In this document: one piece after another, positions 30,935 through 40,018 of the stretch | How the letters are laid out: every line of letters begins with the position of its first letter | How positions within the stretch are numbered: position 1 is the first letter of the stretch | NCBI RefSeq assembly: GCF_003003775.1 | Contig: NZ_PVWJ01000026.1 | Coordinates: 1-46,811 of the forward strand | Direction: 5' to 3' | DNA from: Merismopedia glauca CCAP 1448/3 | Lineage (GTDB): Bacteria > Cyanobacteriota > Cyanobacteriia > Cyanobacteriales > CCAP-1448 | DNA: 46,811 nt | The notes under the pieces: model-generated | Databases searched by the model: none | What the model was told of the DNA's origin: nothing | The model's input: the letters and a program-made list of their open reading frames with translations, nothing else | Program-made: the position numbers and the translations under genes

Positions 30935-32011
30935 CTAAGATTTATTCGCCACAGCATTTTCTACTTTATCAAAGATTCCCCCATCAGCAAAAAACTTATC
31001 TTGAACTTGATTCCAACCCCCAAAATCTTGAATAGTTAGTAATTTGTCAACTTGCGGAAAATCTTGACCAACTTCATTAGATATAGCTGTATCTATCGAT
31101 CTAAATCCAACTTTAGCAAACTCTTTTTGAGCGGTTGGAGTAAATAGATATTGTAGGAAAGCTTCTGCAACTTGCCGATTCTTATGTTTATTGACATTTT
31201 TATCGACTACTGCAACTGGATTGTCAATTGAAATATTAATTTCAGGAACTATATAAGGTAGTTTTTCCCCGTGATTAGCAGCTAAGATGATCTCGTTTTC
31301 ATAGTTAATTAAAGCGTCTCCTTGCTCTTGATTGAAAAATACATCACTAGCTTCACGAGCATCTCTAGGTAAAACAGGGGCATTTTGAAATATCTTAGTG
31401 ATAAATTCTAAAGCTTGCTCTTCATTTCCTCCATTTTTAGTAATCGACCCCCATAAAGCCAGAAAATTCCATTTAGCACCACCGGAAGTTTTAGGATTAG
31501 CTGTAATTACTTGTATCTCTGGCTTTACCAAATCTGTCCAATTTTTAATATTTTTGGGATTACCTTCACGAGTCACAATTGCAGCGACAGATTTGTGAAC
31601 AATACTATTATTTGGTAACTCCTCTTCCCACCCAGGTTCGATTAACCCTGCTTGCTGAATTTTTTTGACATCAAGTGCTAAAGCCAAGGCGACAATATCA
31701 GCATCTAAACCATCTAAAACGGCGCGAGTTTGAGAACCGGAACCGCCATAACTTTGATTGATAATGACATTTTGATGGTGTTCTTTTTGCCAAGTTTGAG
31801 TAAACTGGGGAATTATATTTTCATAAGCGGCTCTAGTGACTGCAAAAGAGACTAAAGTTAGTTCGATATTATTTTGATTGGGATTAAAGCCTAAACCACA
31901 AGAGGCTAAAATTGAACTCAGACAGATGCCTAAAGTCATCCAATAGACAAACTTCCGTCTCCAGATAGAGACTAATTTTTCAGCACCAGCTACCATCAAT
32001 GGAAATTTCAC
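30935..32011 (-). CDS. sbpA: Periplasmic sulfate-binding lipoprotein
   Basis: A 358-residue substrate-binding protein for the sulfate importer. A signal sequence with a lipobox (ILASCG, Cys near residue 38) indicates a membrane-anchored lipoprotein. Conserved sulfate-binding segments include SYGGSGSQTRAVLDGLDADI, TREGNPKNI, TANPKTSGGAKWNFLALWG and the C-terminal IQDFGGW. The encoded frame could start at residue 6 instead, which also leaves a valid signal peptide. First gene of sbpA-cysT-cysW, likely induced by sulfur limitation through CysR/NtcB-like control, though no operator was identified. Confidence 0.94.
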   Translation of the reverse strand: MKFPLMVAGAEKLVSIWRRKFVYWMTLGICLSSILASCGLGFNPNQNNIELTLVSFAVTRAAYENIIPQFTQTWQKEHHQNVIINQSYGGSGSQTRAVLDGLDADIVALALALDVKKIQQAGLIEPGWEEELPNNSIVHKSVAAIVTREGNPKNIKNWTDLVKPEIQVITANPKTSGGAKWNFLALWGSITKNGGNEEQALEFITKIFQNAPVLPRDAREASDVFFNQEQGDALINYENEIILAANHGEKLPYIVPEINISIDNPVAVVDKNVNKHKNRQVAEAFLQYLFTPTAQKEFAKVGFRSIDTAISNEVGQDFPQVDKLLTIQDFGGWNQVQDKFFADGGIFDKVENAVANKS

Positions 32012-32141
32012 CCAGTCGCCTCCATCATCTCCAGTTATTCGCTCGGAATACTATTTAATATTATGGTTAGTTCTAGGACTCTTGCTATATCTCTTTACAA
32101 TAACGTTAAGACCGCAACGATGAAATTAGAGACTTGATAAC

Positions 32142-35100
32142 TTAGGTAGATTGACTCTCAATTTCACCATCTGCTTCGAGAAATAAGTGACGTAATTGGT
32201 TCAGGGTGCGATCGCCCGCATCCCCCCATAAACCGCGTTGATGCGCTTCTAGTAACCGTTCTGCCATGTCTCGCAGCGCCCAGGGGTTGTTTTGTTTGAT
32301 AAATGCTTGAACGGATTCATCAAATAAATAAGCTTCGACTATACCTTGATAGATAAAATCGGGAACGCAATTAGTTGTAGCATCGTATCCGAAGACGAAA
32401 TCTAGAGTCGCAGCCATTTCACAAGCACCTTTATACCCATGACGCATGACTCCAGCAATCCATTTGGGGTTGATAACTCTGGATCGATAAACCCGCAAAA
32501 TTTCTTCGCTCAGTTGCCGAATTTTGGGCTGTTCTGGGCGAGAATTGTCGCCCAAGTAGGTCTGTGGTTGTTTGCCGGAAACAGAGCGTACAGCAGCCGT
32601 TAGACCCCCTTGGAATTGATAATAATCGTCGGAATCTAGGATGTCATGCTCTCGATTGTCTTGATTTTGCAAGACGATCTGCATCTGGTTCAATCGCCAA
32701 TTAAAGGCTTCGGGAGCAGATTTTCCTTCAGATTTACGAGTGTAGGCGTAGGCACTCCAGTTAATGTAAGCTTGGGCTAGATCGGCTTCATTTTCCCAGT
32801 TTTGCGATTCAATTAAACCTTGCAATCCGGCTCCATAGGCACTAGGCTTAGAACCAAAGATACGATAAAGCGATCGCTCTTGAGCCTGTATTTCTGGCAA
32901 TCCTTGAGACTCCCACCAAGTTTGTTCTTGCTTCACCCTTGCAGCTAGGGGATTATCTTCTGCTGGTTCATCTAAACTAGCTACGGCTGTGACGGCGCTA
33001 TCGAATAAATAGATGAGATTGGGAAAGGCATCGCGGAAAAAACCGGATATTCTCAAGGTTACATCGACTCGCGGGCGACCTAAAGCTGAAAGTGGTAGAA
33101 TTTCAAAGTCAACCACGCGCCTAGAAATACCATCCCAAACTGGTTTAACTCCAAGCAGGGCAAGCGCTTGAGCTAGATCATCCCCTCCTGTCCGCATGGT
33201 GGAAGTGCCCCAGACTGACAATCCCAAAGTTTGAGGATATTCACCGTTATCTTGAGTATATCTTTCAACTAATGCTTCTGCGGCTTTCCTGCCAATGTCC
33301 CAAGCGGTTTCTGTGGGGATAGCGCGGATATCCACAGAATAGAAGTTTCTACCTGTAGGCAATACATCCGATCTTCCCCTAGTTGGCGCGCCAGATGCAC
33401 CACTGGGGATATATTGCCCATCCAGTCCTTTTAATAGATTAATTAGTTCTTTATCTGTTTGTTTTAAAGCTGGTAGCAGGCGATCGCCAATCCATTCCAA
33501 TTCTTTTGCCGTTTTTGCACCTATAATGTTACCCTCAGACTGGAAGTCTGGGGCTATACAATCAAAGTCTGCCTTCACAGACTGAATGTAGTCCGCGCAG
33601 GCGGACTTAGCCTGTGTAGCAGCGAATTCCATTCGCCTGGTGACTATTTCTGCCGCAAATTCTTCAATTACTTCCACTAAATCTCCCAAAATCCGACAAT
33701 CGCGGAACTCTACCTCAATTGGTTGACTTAAATCGGCGGTAAGGGGATCTAGATCTAGCTGCCAATCTTGGGCGATCGCACGGGTTAAACCGAGGCGATT
33801 GCGGCTGGGATTACGAGCAATGGCGACAATCAAATCTACTAACTGTCTATCTTGAGGACATTGCCCTAAAATATGTAAACCATCTCGAATTTGAGCTTCT
33901 TTTAACTCGCATAAATAGCCATCAGCCGTTTTCAGAAAGTTGGCTAAATCGTTATTTTCTACCATACCCAGATCTTGATGCAGGTTCTCCTGGGTAATTA
34001 GCTGTAAAATACGTTCTGAGACAAGTTGCGATCGCACTGGATCTAAGGTTTGCGCTTCATAATACTCATCTATCAACCCTTCTAACTGATTTAAATTCCC
34101 ATACAACTCAGCCCGTGTCATCGGTGGCGTAAGATGATCGATAATCACTGCTTGGGTGCGGCGTTTAGCTTGAGAACCTTCTCCTGGATCGTTGACAATG
34201 AACGGGTATAAGTGCGGTAAAGCTCCAAAAGCTGCTTCTGGATAACAATTTTCTGACAAGGCAACACTTTTACCTGGCAACCACTCTAAATTACCGTGTT
34301 TCCCCACATGAACGATCGCATCAGCCTCAAACTTGGTGCGTACCCAGTGATAAAATGCCAGATATTCGTGAGTTGGTTCTAAATCTGGGGCATGATAATT
34401 TAAAGCTGGATCGCGATCGTAACCTCGTGCGGGTTGGATTCCTACAAAAATATGACCTAATTCAATCCCAGATATGGAAAATCCTGGTGATTCCGATTCA
34501 TAATTCTCGTTACCATCAATGTAGGTAGGGGCGCAACGCGTTGCGCCCCTACAGGATCTAATATTCCTCGACAAATCCAGATCTTTGGGTTTTTCCCAGC
34601 GATTTTGGATGCCAGATTGAACTGATATAGGCAACCCATCAAAATAAACTTGATATTCTGCTATAGAAAGAGATTGTCGCGTTTGACGGATGAAACTTTC
34701 TGGATCGTTAGTCACCCCAGCCGTCAATAATTTAATCAGTTCCTTATCTGTTTCGGGAATATTTTCTACGCGATATCCCGCTAACTGAAGCGCCTTGAGA
34801 ATTTCCAAACAACTATTTGGTGTATCTAAACCGACTCCATTGGCTAGCCTCCCATCGCGGGTGGGATAGTTGGCTAAAATTAGGGCAATCTTGCGATTTG
34901 ATACAGGTTTGCGGCGTAGTTTAACCCAATTAGCAGCTAAATCGGCGACAAAATTAATGCGATCGCTCACAGGTTCATACACTACCACATCCGTCTGCAA
35001 ATCCGCATCGCGATCCTGCACGGATTTAAACGAAACTGCACGAGTGACGATTCTGCCATCGACTTCCGGTAAAGCCACATTCATCGCCATATCTTTCGGC

Positions 35101-36002
35101 GCTAATCCTTGAAAGCCATTTTCCCACTGTTCCCGCGTTCCACCACTACAAATTACCTGCAACACCGGAACGTTGAGTTTTTCCCACAATTCCACTTGCG
35201 GGGTTTCGCTGTCTAAACTAGCTAGAGAAAAACTGGTAGTATTGAGCAAAACATCGATTCCCCGTTTCCCATACCTCAATAACTCCTGTTGTACGTCAGG
35301 TTCTCGTAAAGAAGAGACAAATATGGGTACAGGTGTGAGATTTCGGTGAATTAATGCTTGAGATAGAGCATCAATTACCGCAGTATTGCCAGCTAAATAA
35401 TGCGCCCGATAGAATAAAATACCGACACCGCGATCGATTTTAGCGGGAGGTTGTTCTCCATAAATCCCGATTCGAGGGACAGATTGAGGAACATTAAACT
35501 CATAATGCCGAGCTAAATACAGATTAGCGACGTATTTGAGTAGATTGCTGTAGTTATCTACTCCCCCTTCCCTGAAATACTGCCAAATGCGATCGACTTC
35601 CGTTAAAGCTACTGTAGAATGACTAAATAGATTGGGATCTGGGCGATCGTCTCCTGGTAAAATCACCAGTTTTGCGCCAGTTTCCCCAACCAATTCTTCA
35701 ATAACTTCTAAACCGTAATTCCAGTACGATCGCCCGCCTATCACCCGCACTATAATTACTTCAGCCTGACTCAGCACGTCTTCAGCATAAGTATCGATAG
35801 TTAGTTGCTGCTGGAGTTGCAGCAAATTTACGACTCTGATAGCCGGAAAACCTTCTGGTAAGCGATTTGATGCCACAGCCAGGGTTTGAATATCAGTATC
35901 AGCAGCCGTAATAACTACAATTGGTGCGGGTTGCTGTTCGACAAAAATCACGCCCTCTGTGGCTGGATTCCAACCTCCAGGGAGAGTTGCTAGACGATGC
36001 AT
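32142..36002 (-). CDS. cobN: Cobaltochelatase large subunit CobN
   Basis: A 1286-residue chelatase of the CobN/ChlH superfamily. It inserts Co2+ into hydrogenobyrinic acid diamide in aerobic-type cobalamin synthesis, or serves an equivalent role in cyanobacteria, with an AAA+ partner. The N-terminus MHRLATLPGGWNP is typical of CobN and not ChlH. Later landmarks are GRLANGVGLDTPNS, HIFVGIQPARGYDRDP, HVGKHGNLEWLPGKS, LWGTSTMRTGGDD-like VWGTSTMRTGGDDLAQ, and RHGYKGACEMAATLDF. Two in-frame stretches look foreign: about residues 484-493 (CRGATRCAPT), from a perfect 28-bp palindrome, and about 790-822, from a dispersed double palindrome. Both lie in probable surface loops, so activity may persist. 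Confidence 0.92.
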   Translation of the reverse strand: MHRLATLPGGWNPATEGVIFVEQQPAPIVVITAADTDIQTLAVASNRLPEGFPAIRVVNLLQLQQQLTIDTYAEDVLSQAEVIIVRVIGGRSYWNYGLEVIEELVGETGAKLVILPGDDRPDPNLFSHSTVALTEVDRIWQYFREGGVDNYSNLLKYVANLYLARHYEFNVPQSVPRIGIYGEQPPAKIDRGVGILFYRAHYLAGNTAVIDALSQALIHRNLTPVPIFVSSLREPDVQQELLRYGKRGIDVLLNTTSFSLASLDSETPQVELWEKLNVPVLQVICSGGTREQWENGFQGLAPKDMAMNVALPEVDGRIVTRAVSFKSVQDRDADLQTDVVVYEPVSDRINFVADLAANWVKLRRKPVSNRKIALILANYPTRDGRLANGVGLDTPNSCLEILKALQLAGYRVENIPETDKELIKLLTAGVTNDPESFIRQTRQSLSIAEYQVYFDGLPISVQSGIQNRWEKPKDLDLSRNIRSCRGATRCAPTYIDGNENYESESPGFSISGIELGHIFVGIQPARGYDRDPALNYHAPDLEPTHEYLAFYHWVRTKFEADAIVHVGKHGNLEWLPGKSVALSENCYPEAAFGALPHLYPFIVNDPGEGSQAKRRTQAVIIDHLTPPMTRAELYGNLNQLEGLIDEYYEAQTLDPVRSQLVSERILQLITQENLHQDLGMVENNDLANFLKTADGYLCELKEAQIRDGLHILGQCPQDRQLVDLIVAIARNPSRNRLGLTRAIAQDWQLDLDPLTADLSQPIEVEFRDCRILGDLVEVIEEFAAEIVTRRMEFAATQAKSACADYIQSVKADFDCIAPDFQSEGNIIGAKTAKELEWIGDRLLPALKQTDKELINLLKGLDGQYIPSGASGAPTRGRSDVLPTGRNFYSVDIRAIPTETAWDIGRKAAEALVERYTQDNGEYPQTLGLSVWGTSTMRTGGDDLAQALALLGVKPVWDGISRRVVDFEILPLSALGRPRVDVTLRISGFFRDAFPNLIYLFDSAVTAVASLDEPAEDNPLAARVKQEQTWWESQGLPEIQAQERSLYRIFGSKPSAYGAGLQGLIESQNWENEADLAQAYINWSAYAYTRKSEGKSAPEAFNWRLNQMQIVLQNQDNREHDILDSDDYYQFQGGLTAAVRSVSGKQPQTYLGDNSRPEQPKIRQLSEEILRVYRSRVINPKWIAGVMRHGYKGACEMAATLDFVFGYDATTNCVPDFIYQGIVEAYLFDESVQAFIKQNNPWALRDMAERLLEAHQRGLWGDAGDRTLNQLRHLFLEADGEIESQST
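33535..33637. repeat. Intergenic-type palindromic repeat inserted in frame in cobN
   Basis: Within cobN there are CAGACT-GGA-AGTCTG, then GGGCTATACAATCAAAGTC, then GTCCGC-GCAG-GCGGAC (33591-33606) and GCGAAT-TCC-ATTCGC (33622-33636). The order and wording match the intergenic element at 18727-18781. It adds roughly 34 codons (ATQAKSACADYIQSVKADFD and onward) without breaking the frame. Confidence 0.75.
34525..34552. repeat. Perfect 28-bp palindrome in the cobN frame
   Basis: GTAGGGGCGCAACG is followed directly by its exact complement CGTTGCGCCCCTAC. Palindromes of this type are normally intergenic in cyanobacteria. Here it encodes CRGATRCAPT within CobN. Confidence 0.8.
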
Positions 36003-36047
36003 AAGCTTTATAAGATTGTCAGAATAGGTGAATCTTTTATGAAAGCT

Positions 36048-36449
36048 TTACTCATCTAAATCCAACGCTTTAGAACCCCCAGCCTCTAGTTGTTGTAAAA
36101 CTTTCCCCAACTGATACCAAACAAGTAAAGCTGTGAGGAGAGTTAAAGCAAAAGAAATACTAAATGAGAACCAAGCTGGTAAACCAAATACGATCAATCC
36201 AGCCCCCAGAAACAGGCAAATTCCCACTGCCATGCCCAAAAAAGGTAAAGTTAGGGGTGCGCCTTGTAGTTGCAGTAGATTATATTTTGACTGATTTTTT
36301 GACCAATATTGAACCCTATCTTTGAGAGTTCCTTGAAAAGCTAACCCAGAGGTAAACCCCATGAACAAGCCAATTGTCATCAAAAAGTAGGGAGGTACTG
36401 GAAAGTAATAGCTTAATAGTAAATCTTCAGAAGTAGGCACGAGGAACAC
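36048..36449 (-). CDS. Conserved small membrane protein
   Basis: A 133-residue protein with about four hydrophobic segments (residues 17-38, 68-88, 90-105 and 106-118) and a short acidic tail (SKALDLDE). Its start is a GTG at 36449, with a second in-frame GTG three codons on. I do not recognise a named family. Its stop is 45 bp before the cobN start on the same strand, so it is probably in the cobN transcript; a role in cobalt uptake or cobalamin synthesis is only guessed from that. Confidence 0.75.
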   Translation of the reverse strand: MFLVPTSEDLLLSYYFPVPPYFLMTIGLFMGFTSGLAFQGTLKDRVQYWSKNQSKYNLLQLQGAPLTLPFLGMAVGICLFLGAGLIVFGLPAWFSFSISFALTLLTALLVWYQLGKVLQQLEAGGSKALDLDE

Positions 36450-36511
36450 CAGAGGTTAATAGAAAGTTACTTATACGGAAAAAACTAGCAATTTCCATAA
36501 GTCATGGAATA

Positions 36512-36540
36512 GACTTGTGGGATAGCCCTCTGGGCTGTCT
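36512..36540 (-). terminator. Hairpin downstream of the ABC1 kinase gene
   Basis: GGGATAGCCC, short loop, GGGCTGTCTT-type arms pair imperfectly just downstream of the kinase gene and upstream of the small membrane protein gene. The AGCC/GGCT core matches the hairpins at 38584 and 41219. Confidence 0.35.
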
Positions 36541-36616
36541 TAGCAACGGATGTAGTTGCGATCGCACTGCATTCCCATAGGAATCTACCAAAGCGATCGC
36601 CTTTGAATTGCGAAAG

Positions 36617-38326
36617 TCATCTTTTTACAGATTGACTTGGCTCAGAAACCTGAGTATCGCCCGTACCACTATATGCTGGGATGAAACTTGAGGTCAAGGC
36701 ATCCCAAGCCACATTAATTAGTTTAGATGGCTGCAATTCCCCTTTGACTAAATTCCACAACCTAGACACTTCTTCGGTGTGTAGTCTGTGGTTATCTGTC
36801 AAAGCCAAGACTATTTGCTGGCGCAAGAACTGACCTTCATCTGATATCAGGTATTGTATTCCTAGTTGGGCTGTAGGCAACAGGTTAAAGTTACCATCAG
36901 TGCTAGCAATCCCAATCATGTTTTCTAGCCGTTGCCACTGAATTTTACCGTCTTTAAACAACACTTCTAGCAACCGCTTACGCATTTCTGGCGTTTCTCC
37001 TTTCAGCAGTCGTTGCGCTACATAGGGATAGCCAATTTCGACAATTTTGAATTCTGGGTTGAGAGTTAAGGCTAAACCTTCTTGGGTGACTAAAGAACGG
37101 ATAATTAAGGCAAATTTGGCTGGGAGACGGAAGGGATATTCATACATCAAACTAGAGAAGCAATCGGTGATGGTTTTGAAGTTAAAATCCTTGACGCTTT
37201 CACCAATTGCATTGCCCAATACAGCTTCTAAAGCTGGGACAATCGGCATAATATCGGTTTCTGGAGTTAGAAAACCCAATTTCACAAAATTGGCGGCTAA
37301 AGACTCATAATCTTTGTTAATCAGATGGACTATGGAAGCCGCAATAGTTTCTTTTGCCTCTTGTTCCAACTGATCCATCATCCCAAAATCAATATAACCC
37401 ATGCGCCCATCAGGCATGGCAAATAGGTTTCCTGGATGAGGATCGGCGTGGAAAAAGCCGTATTCTAGAAGTTGCTTCAATCCAGATGTTACCCCAATTT
37501 CAATGAGGGAATCTATATCCAATCCACCAGCTTTGATGCTTTCAGTATCAGTTAGTTTACAGCCATTGAGCCATTCTAGAGTTAAGACTCGATGACCACT
37601 GTAGCGCCAATAGATGGCTGGAACCTTGACATCTGGATCGTCGCGGAAGTTTAAGGCAAATTTTTCGGCGTTGCGTCCTTCGTTTTGATAGTCAATTTCT
37701 TCAAACAACTTTGTGCCGAATTCATCAACTATAATAGCTAAGTTATGACCCAAATTCAGAGGTAATAAAGGTCCTAACCAACTTGCTGCCCAGCGCATCA
37801 AGTATAAGTCTAAACTAATGACTGGTAATAAATTGGGACGTTGTACCTTAACGGCAACTTCTTCGCCAGAGTATAATTTAGCTTTGTAGACTTGTCCTAA
37901 ACTAGCTGCGGCGACAGGTTCTGGTGAGATTTCTTGGTAAGCTTCGTCTACGCTGCGTCCTAGTTCTCTTTCAATAATTTCAAAGGCTAAGGCGTTATCA
38001 AAAGGTGGTAATTTGTCTTGTAATTTAATTAATTCTTCTAAAAAGTCTTGACGAACTAAATCTGGTCTGGTAGATAATGCTTGACCAACTTTAATAAATG
38101 TAGGTCCTAATTTAGTCAATATGACTCGCAATTGAGTCGCCCTTTTTAACTTTTTCTGTTCAACCTGGTTAGTCCATTCATCTAACTTCAGGCTAACTAT
38201 AAAACCGGTGAACATCCACGCAATGCTTAATGTACGCCAGATTCCCAACCAAGGGCGAAGGTTATAATAACGGGCGATCGCTTGTGAATCGTAGCGTCTA
38301 TTCTGAGCAAGTTTAAACTGACTCAC
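36617..38326 (-). CDS. ABC1/AarF/UbiB family atypical kinase
   Basis: A 569-residue protein-kinase-like ATPase related to UbiB/COQ8, which supports quinone or isoprenoid lipid metabolism at membranes. The family-specific KxGQ motif (FIKVGQ, residues 78-82) and the Ala-rich loop replacing the Gly-rich loop (AAASLGQVYKAKL, 139-151) are present, as are the VAIK-type Lys (EVAVKVQRP, K160), EEIDYQNEG, the catalytic HADPHPGN and the metal-binding YIDFGMM. The start is a GTG at 38326. The C-terminal 200 residues are longer than in UbiB and helical. Plastoglobule-type or tocopherol/plastoquinone roles are known for cyanobacterial relatives; this one's target is not determinable. Confidence 0.93.
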   Translation of the reverse strand: MSQFKLAQNRRYDSQAIARYYNLRPWLGIWRTLSIAWMFTGFIVSLKLDEWTNQVEQKKLKRATQLRVILTKLGPTFIKVGQALSTRPDLVRQDFLEELIKLQDKLPPFDNALAFEIIERELGRSVDEAYQEISPEPVAAASLGQVYKAKLYSGEEVAVKVQRPNLLPVISLDLYLMRWAASWLGPLLPLNLGHNLAIIVDEFGTKLFEEIDYQNEGRNAEKFALNFRDDPDVKVPAIYWRYSGHRVLTLEWLNGCKLTDTESIKAGGLDIDSLIEIGVTSGLKQLLEYGFFHADPHPGNLFAMPDGRMGYIDFGMMDQLEQEAKETIAASIVHLINKDYESLAANFVKLGFLTPETDIMPIVPALEAVLGNAIGESVKDFNFKTITDCFSSLMYEYPFRLPAKFALIIRSLVTQEGLALTLNPEFKIVEIGYPYVAQRLLKGETPEMRKRLLEVLFKDGKIQWQRLENMIGIASTDGNFNLLPTAQLGIQYLISDEGQFLRQQIVLALTDNHRLHTEEVSRLWNLVKGELQPSKLINVAWDALTSSFIPAYSGTGDTQVSEPSQSVKR

Positions 38327-38647
38327 GCTGTTAATCTATAGCTCCACTATTAATTTTTTTTAAGCAGCCAGCTTGGAAAGCTGTATTTCTTATCTTTTTA
38401 TTAAATATAGTATACGAAAATACACACTCTGACTACTAGCTCCTGAGTATTTTCTACATCAGCAAGTAGTCGGTTTCCGCAATCCAACCGATTCTTATAG
38501 TTAAAATTCCCTAAATTGGTCAGAAGCGATCGCTTTTAACTATAGTAACCATAAGTAAGCCTGTGAGTAATCATAAATCAAGCTGTGGGACAGCCGAGAC
38601 GGCTATCCCACAAGAGGATTTTGCCAAAGTATTCTCATACAAAAGGT
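38327..38647. other. Spacer upstream of the ABC1 kinase gene
   Basis: Contains the kinase promoter region and, near the end of the next gene, a strong hairpin at 38584-38612. No gene or RNA seen. Confidence 0.5.
38584..38612 (-). terminator. Strong hairpin downstream of the PEP-CTERM gene
   Basis: TGTGGGACAGCCG, loop AGA, CGGCTATCCCACA: 12 of 13 positions pair. A near-copy (GGGACAGCCGGGACGGTTATC) is at 41219-41239. No U tract on the minus strand, so it may be a dispersed repeat that also ends transcripts. Confidence 0.5.
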
Positions 38648-39865
38648 CTATTTTCTCCGTTTCCACCAACCCCAAGCAACTAACATTGAAATCCCCACAA
38701 TTCCTGATGGTTCGGGTACGGAAGTTTGATTGACTGCAAAAGCCAGGAATTGAGTTTCTTGGGAAGTACTGAAGTTATTATCGCTGACAATGATGAGCGA
38801 TCGCCTGCCATCTGGTAAATTAGAGCCAAAGGTAATTCCCTCTAGGTTATCTAGCTTTAATCCCAATGTGCTTAAATCTAGTAATAAACGCTTTTGTACG
38901 GGAGTAATATCATTGGTTCCATTAGCATTAAGGCTAGGAATATTAACAATATTAGTGGCGTTTCCGATACAACTTTCATAGATTTTCACAGAATTACCAA
39001 CTCCAGCCGCAAAAGCCCTTTCCATTGACAAGAAACAATTGCCATTATTGTCTAAAGCTAGTAATTCTACTAAACCATTAGTTTTAAACCCACCTGGGGG
39101 ATTGCTGTCTGAAAATATCGGTTCTGTTTGATACAGATATTCAGCAATTGGTTGTCCAGTAGTTAGATCGTATTTGAGAATTCTAGATGGACTTCCATCT
39201 GTCAAACTAGCTTCATTTCCATCTTGAACTAAAGCATTTTCTGTAGCGGAAAATAGATATTGTCGATCTTCTGTAATGGTTAAGCTTTCCAAAGCTAAGT
39301 TATTCCGAATTCCTCGCTCAGTTGGAATAGTTAGTGGTAGAGGTAAAAACTTATTAGCTATAGGTAAAGCTTGTATTTGTTGTCCAGTAGCTAAATCGAA
39401 TTGATTAATAAAAGGATTAATAATTCTATTACTAGAAACTTCTCCTTCAGAAGAAACAAAAATTGAGTTTCCTAAGAGAGCGATGCCTTCTGGATCTAAA
39501 CTATTTGGGGCAAAAACCGAGTCATCTGGTTGAGTTAAGTTAGTAACACTGGTGAAATTGATGTTACTAGAAGTTAAAGAACCAGAACTGAGATCGATAT
39601 CTAAAGTATAGAATCGGGCTGGATTAATAGTACTGCGATCGTCAGAAATTGCATAATATTTGTTTGTATGAGAATTGTAGGTAATACCAGATAAACCACC
39701 TATCTCAGTCCCCTGAAACTGAGTTCTAGTTGCGACAGTTGCTTGACCGATAAAATCTAAACTAGTAATATTTGCAGCTTGACTGGGTGTAGATGATATA
39801 GCAGAAAACAAGACAGTAGAAAGAGCGATCGCCTTCAGATTTACTCTATATTTGTTTGATATCAT
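38648..39865 (-). CDS. Secreted esterase-like phytase-family protein with PEP-CTERM anchor
   Basis: A 405-residue exported beta-propeller-like protein. The frame extends ten codons further, but the ATG at 39865 begins a clean Sec signal (MISNKYRVNLKAIALSTV region, cut after SQA). The body has the esterase-like activity of phytase family pattern: GGLSGITYNSHTNKYYAISDD, LDPEGIALLG, ESLTITEDRQYLFSATE, GFKTNGLVELLALD and LDNLEGITFG. The end VPEPSGIVGISMLVAWGWWKRRK (shown in parts: VPEP, a TM helix, KRRK) is a PEP-CTERM sorting signal, so the protein is probably processed by an exosortase and placed in the outer layers. A phosphoesterase role is inferred from the family. Confidence 0.88.
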   Translation of the reverse strand: MISNKYRVNLKAIALSTVLFSAISSTPSQAANITSLDFIGQATVATRTQFQGTEIGGLSGITYNSHTNKYYAISDDRSTINPARFYTLDIDLSSGSLTSSNINFTSVTNLTQPDDSVFAPNSLDPEGIALLGNSIFVSSEGEVSSNRIINPFINQFDLATGQQIQALPIANKFLPLPLTIPTERGIRNNLALESLTITEDRQYLFSATENALVQDGNEASLTDGSPSRILKYDLTTGQPIAEYLYQTEPIFSDSNPPGGFKTNGLVELLALDNNGNCFLSMERAFAAGVGNSVKIYESCIGNATNIVNIPSLNANGTNDITPVQKRLLLDLSTLGLKLDNLEGITFGSNLPDGRRSLIIVSDNNFSTSQETQFLAFAVNQTSVPEPSGIVGISMLVAWGWWKRRK

Positions 39866-40018
39866 CTTTAAAAACTTTAGTTGAAAATCAACCATAATCT
39901 GCTATTTACTAGATAAATTAGCATCAGTATATACACATTTTTTTAAATCTAGAAAAACATACTGTTAAATATTAGTTAATAATTTACTAACCTATCAAAA
40001 ATACTACAAAATTATTTT

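Noticed and set aside
32142-36002. ChlH (magnesium chelatase) instead of CobN
   Set aside because: The N-terminus MHRLATLPGGW and the spacing of motifs fit CobN; ChlH has a different start and linker.
36003-36616. Cobalamin riboswitch upstream of cobN
   Set aside because: Only 45 bp separate cobN from the preceding gene, and no B12-box-like motif was seen there or upstream of the small membrane gene.
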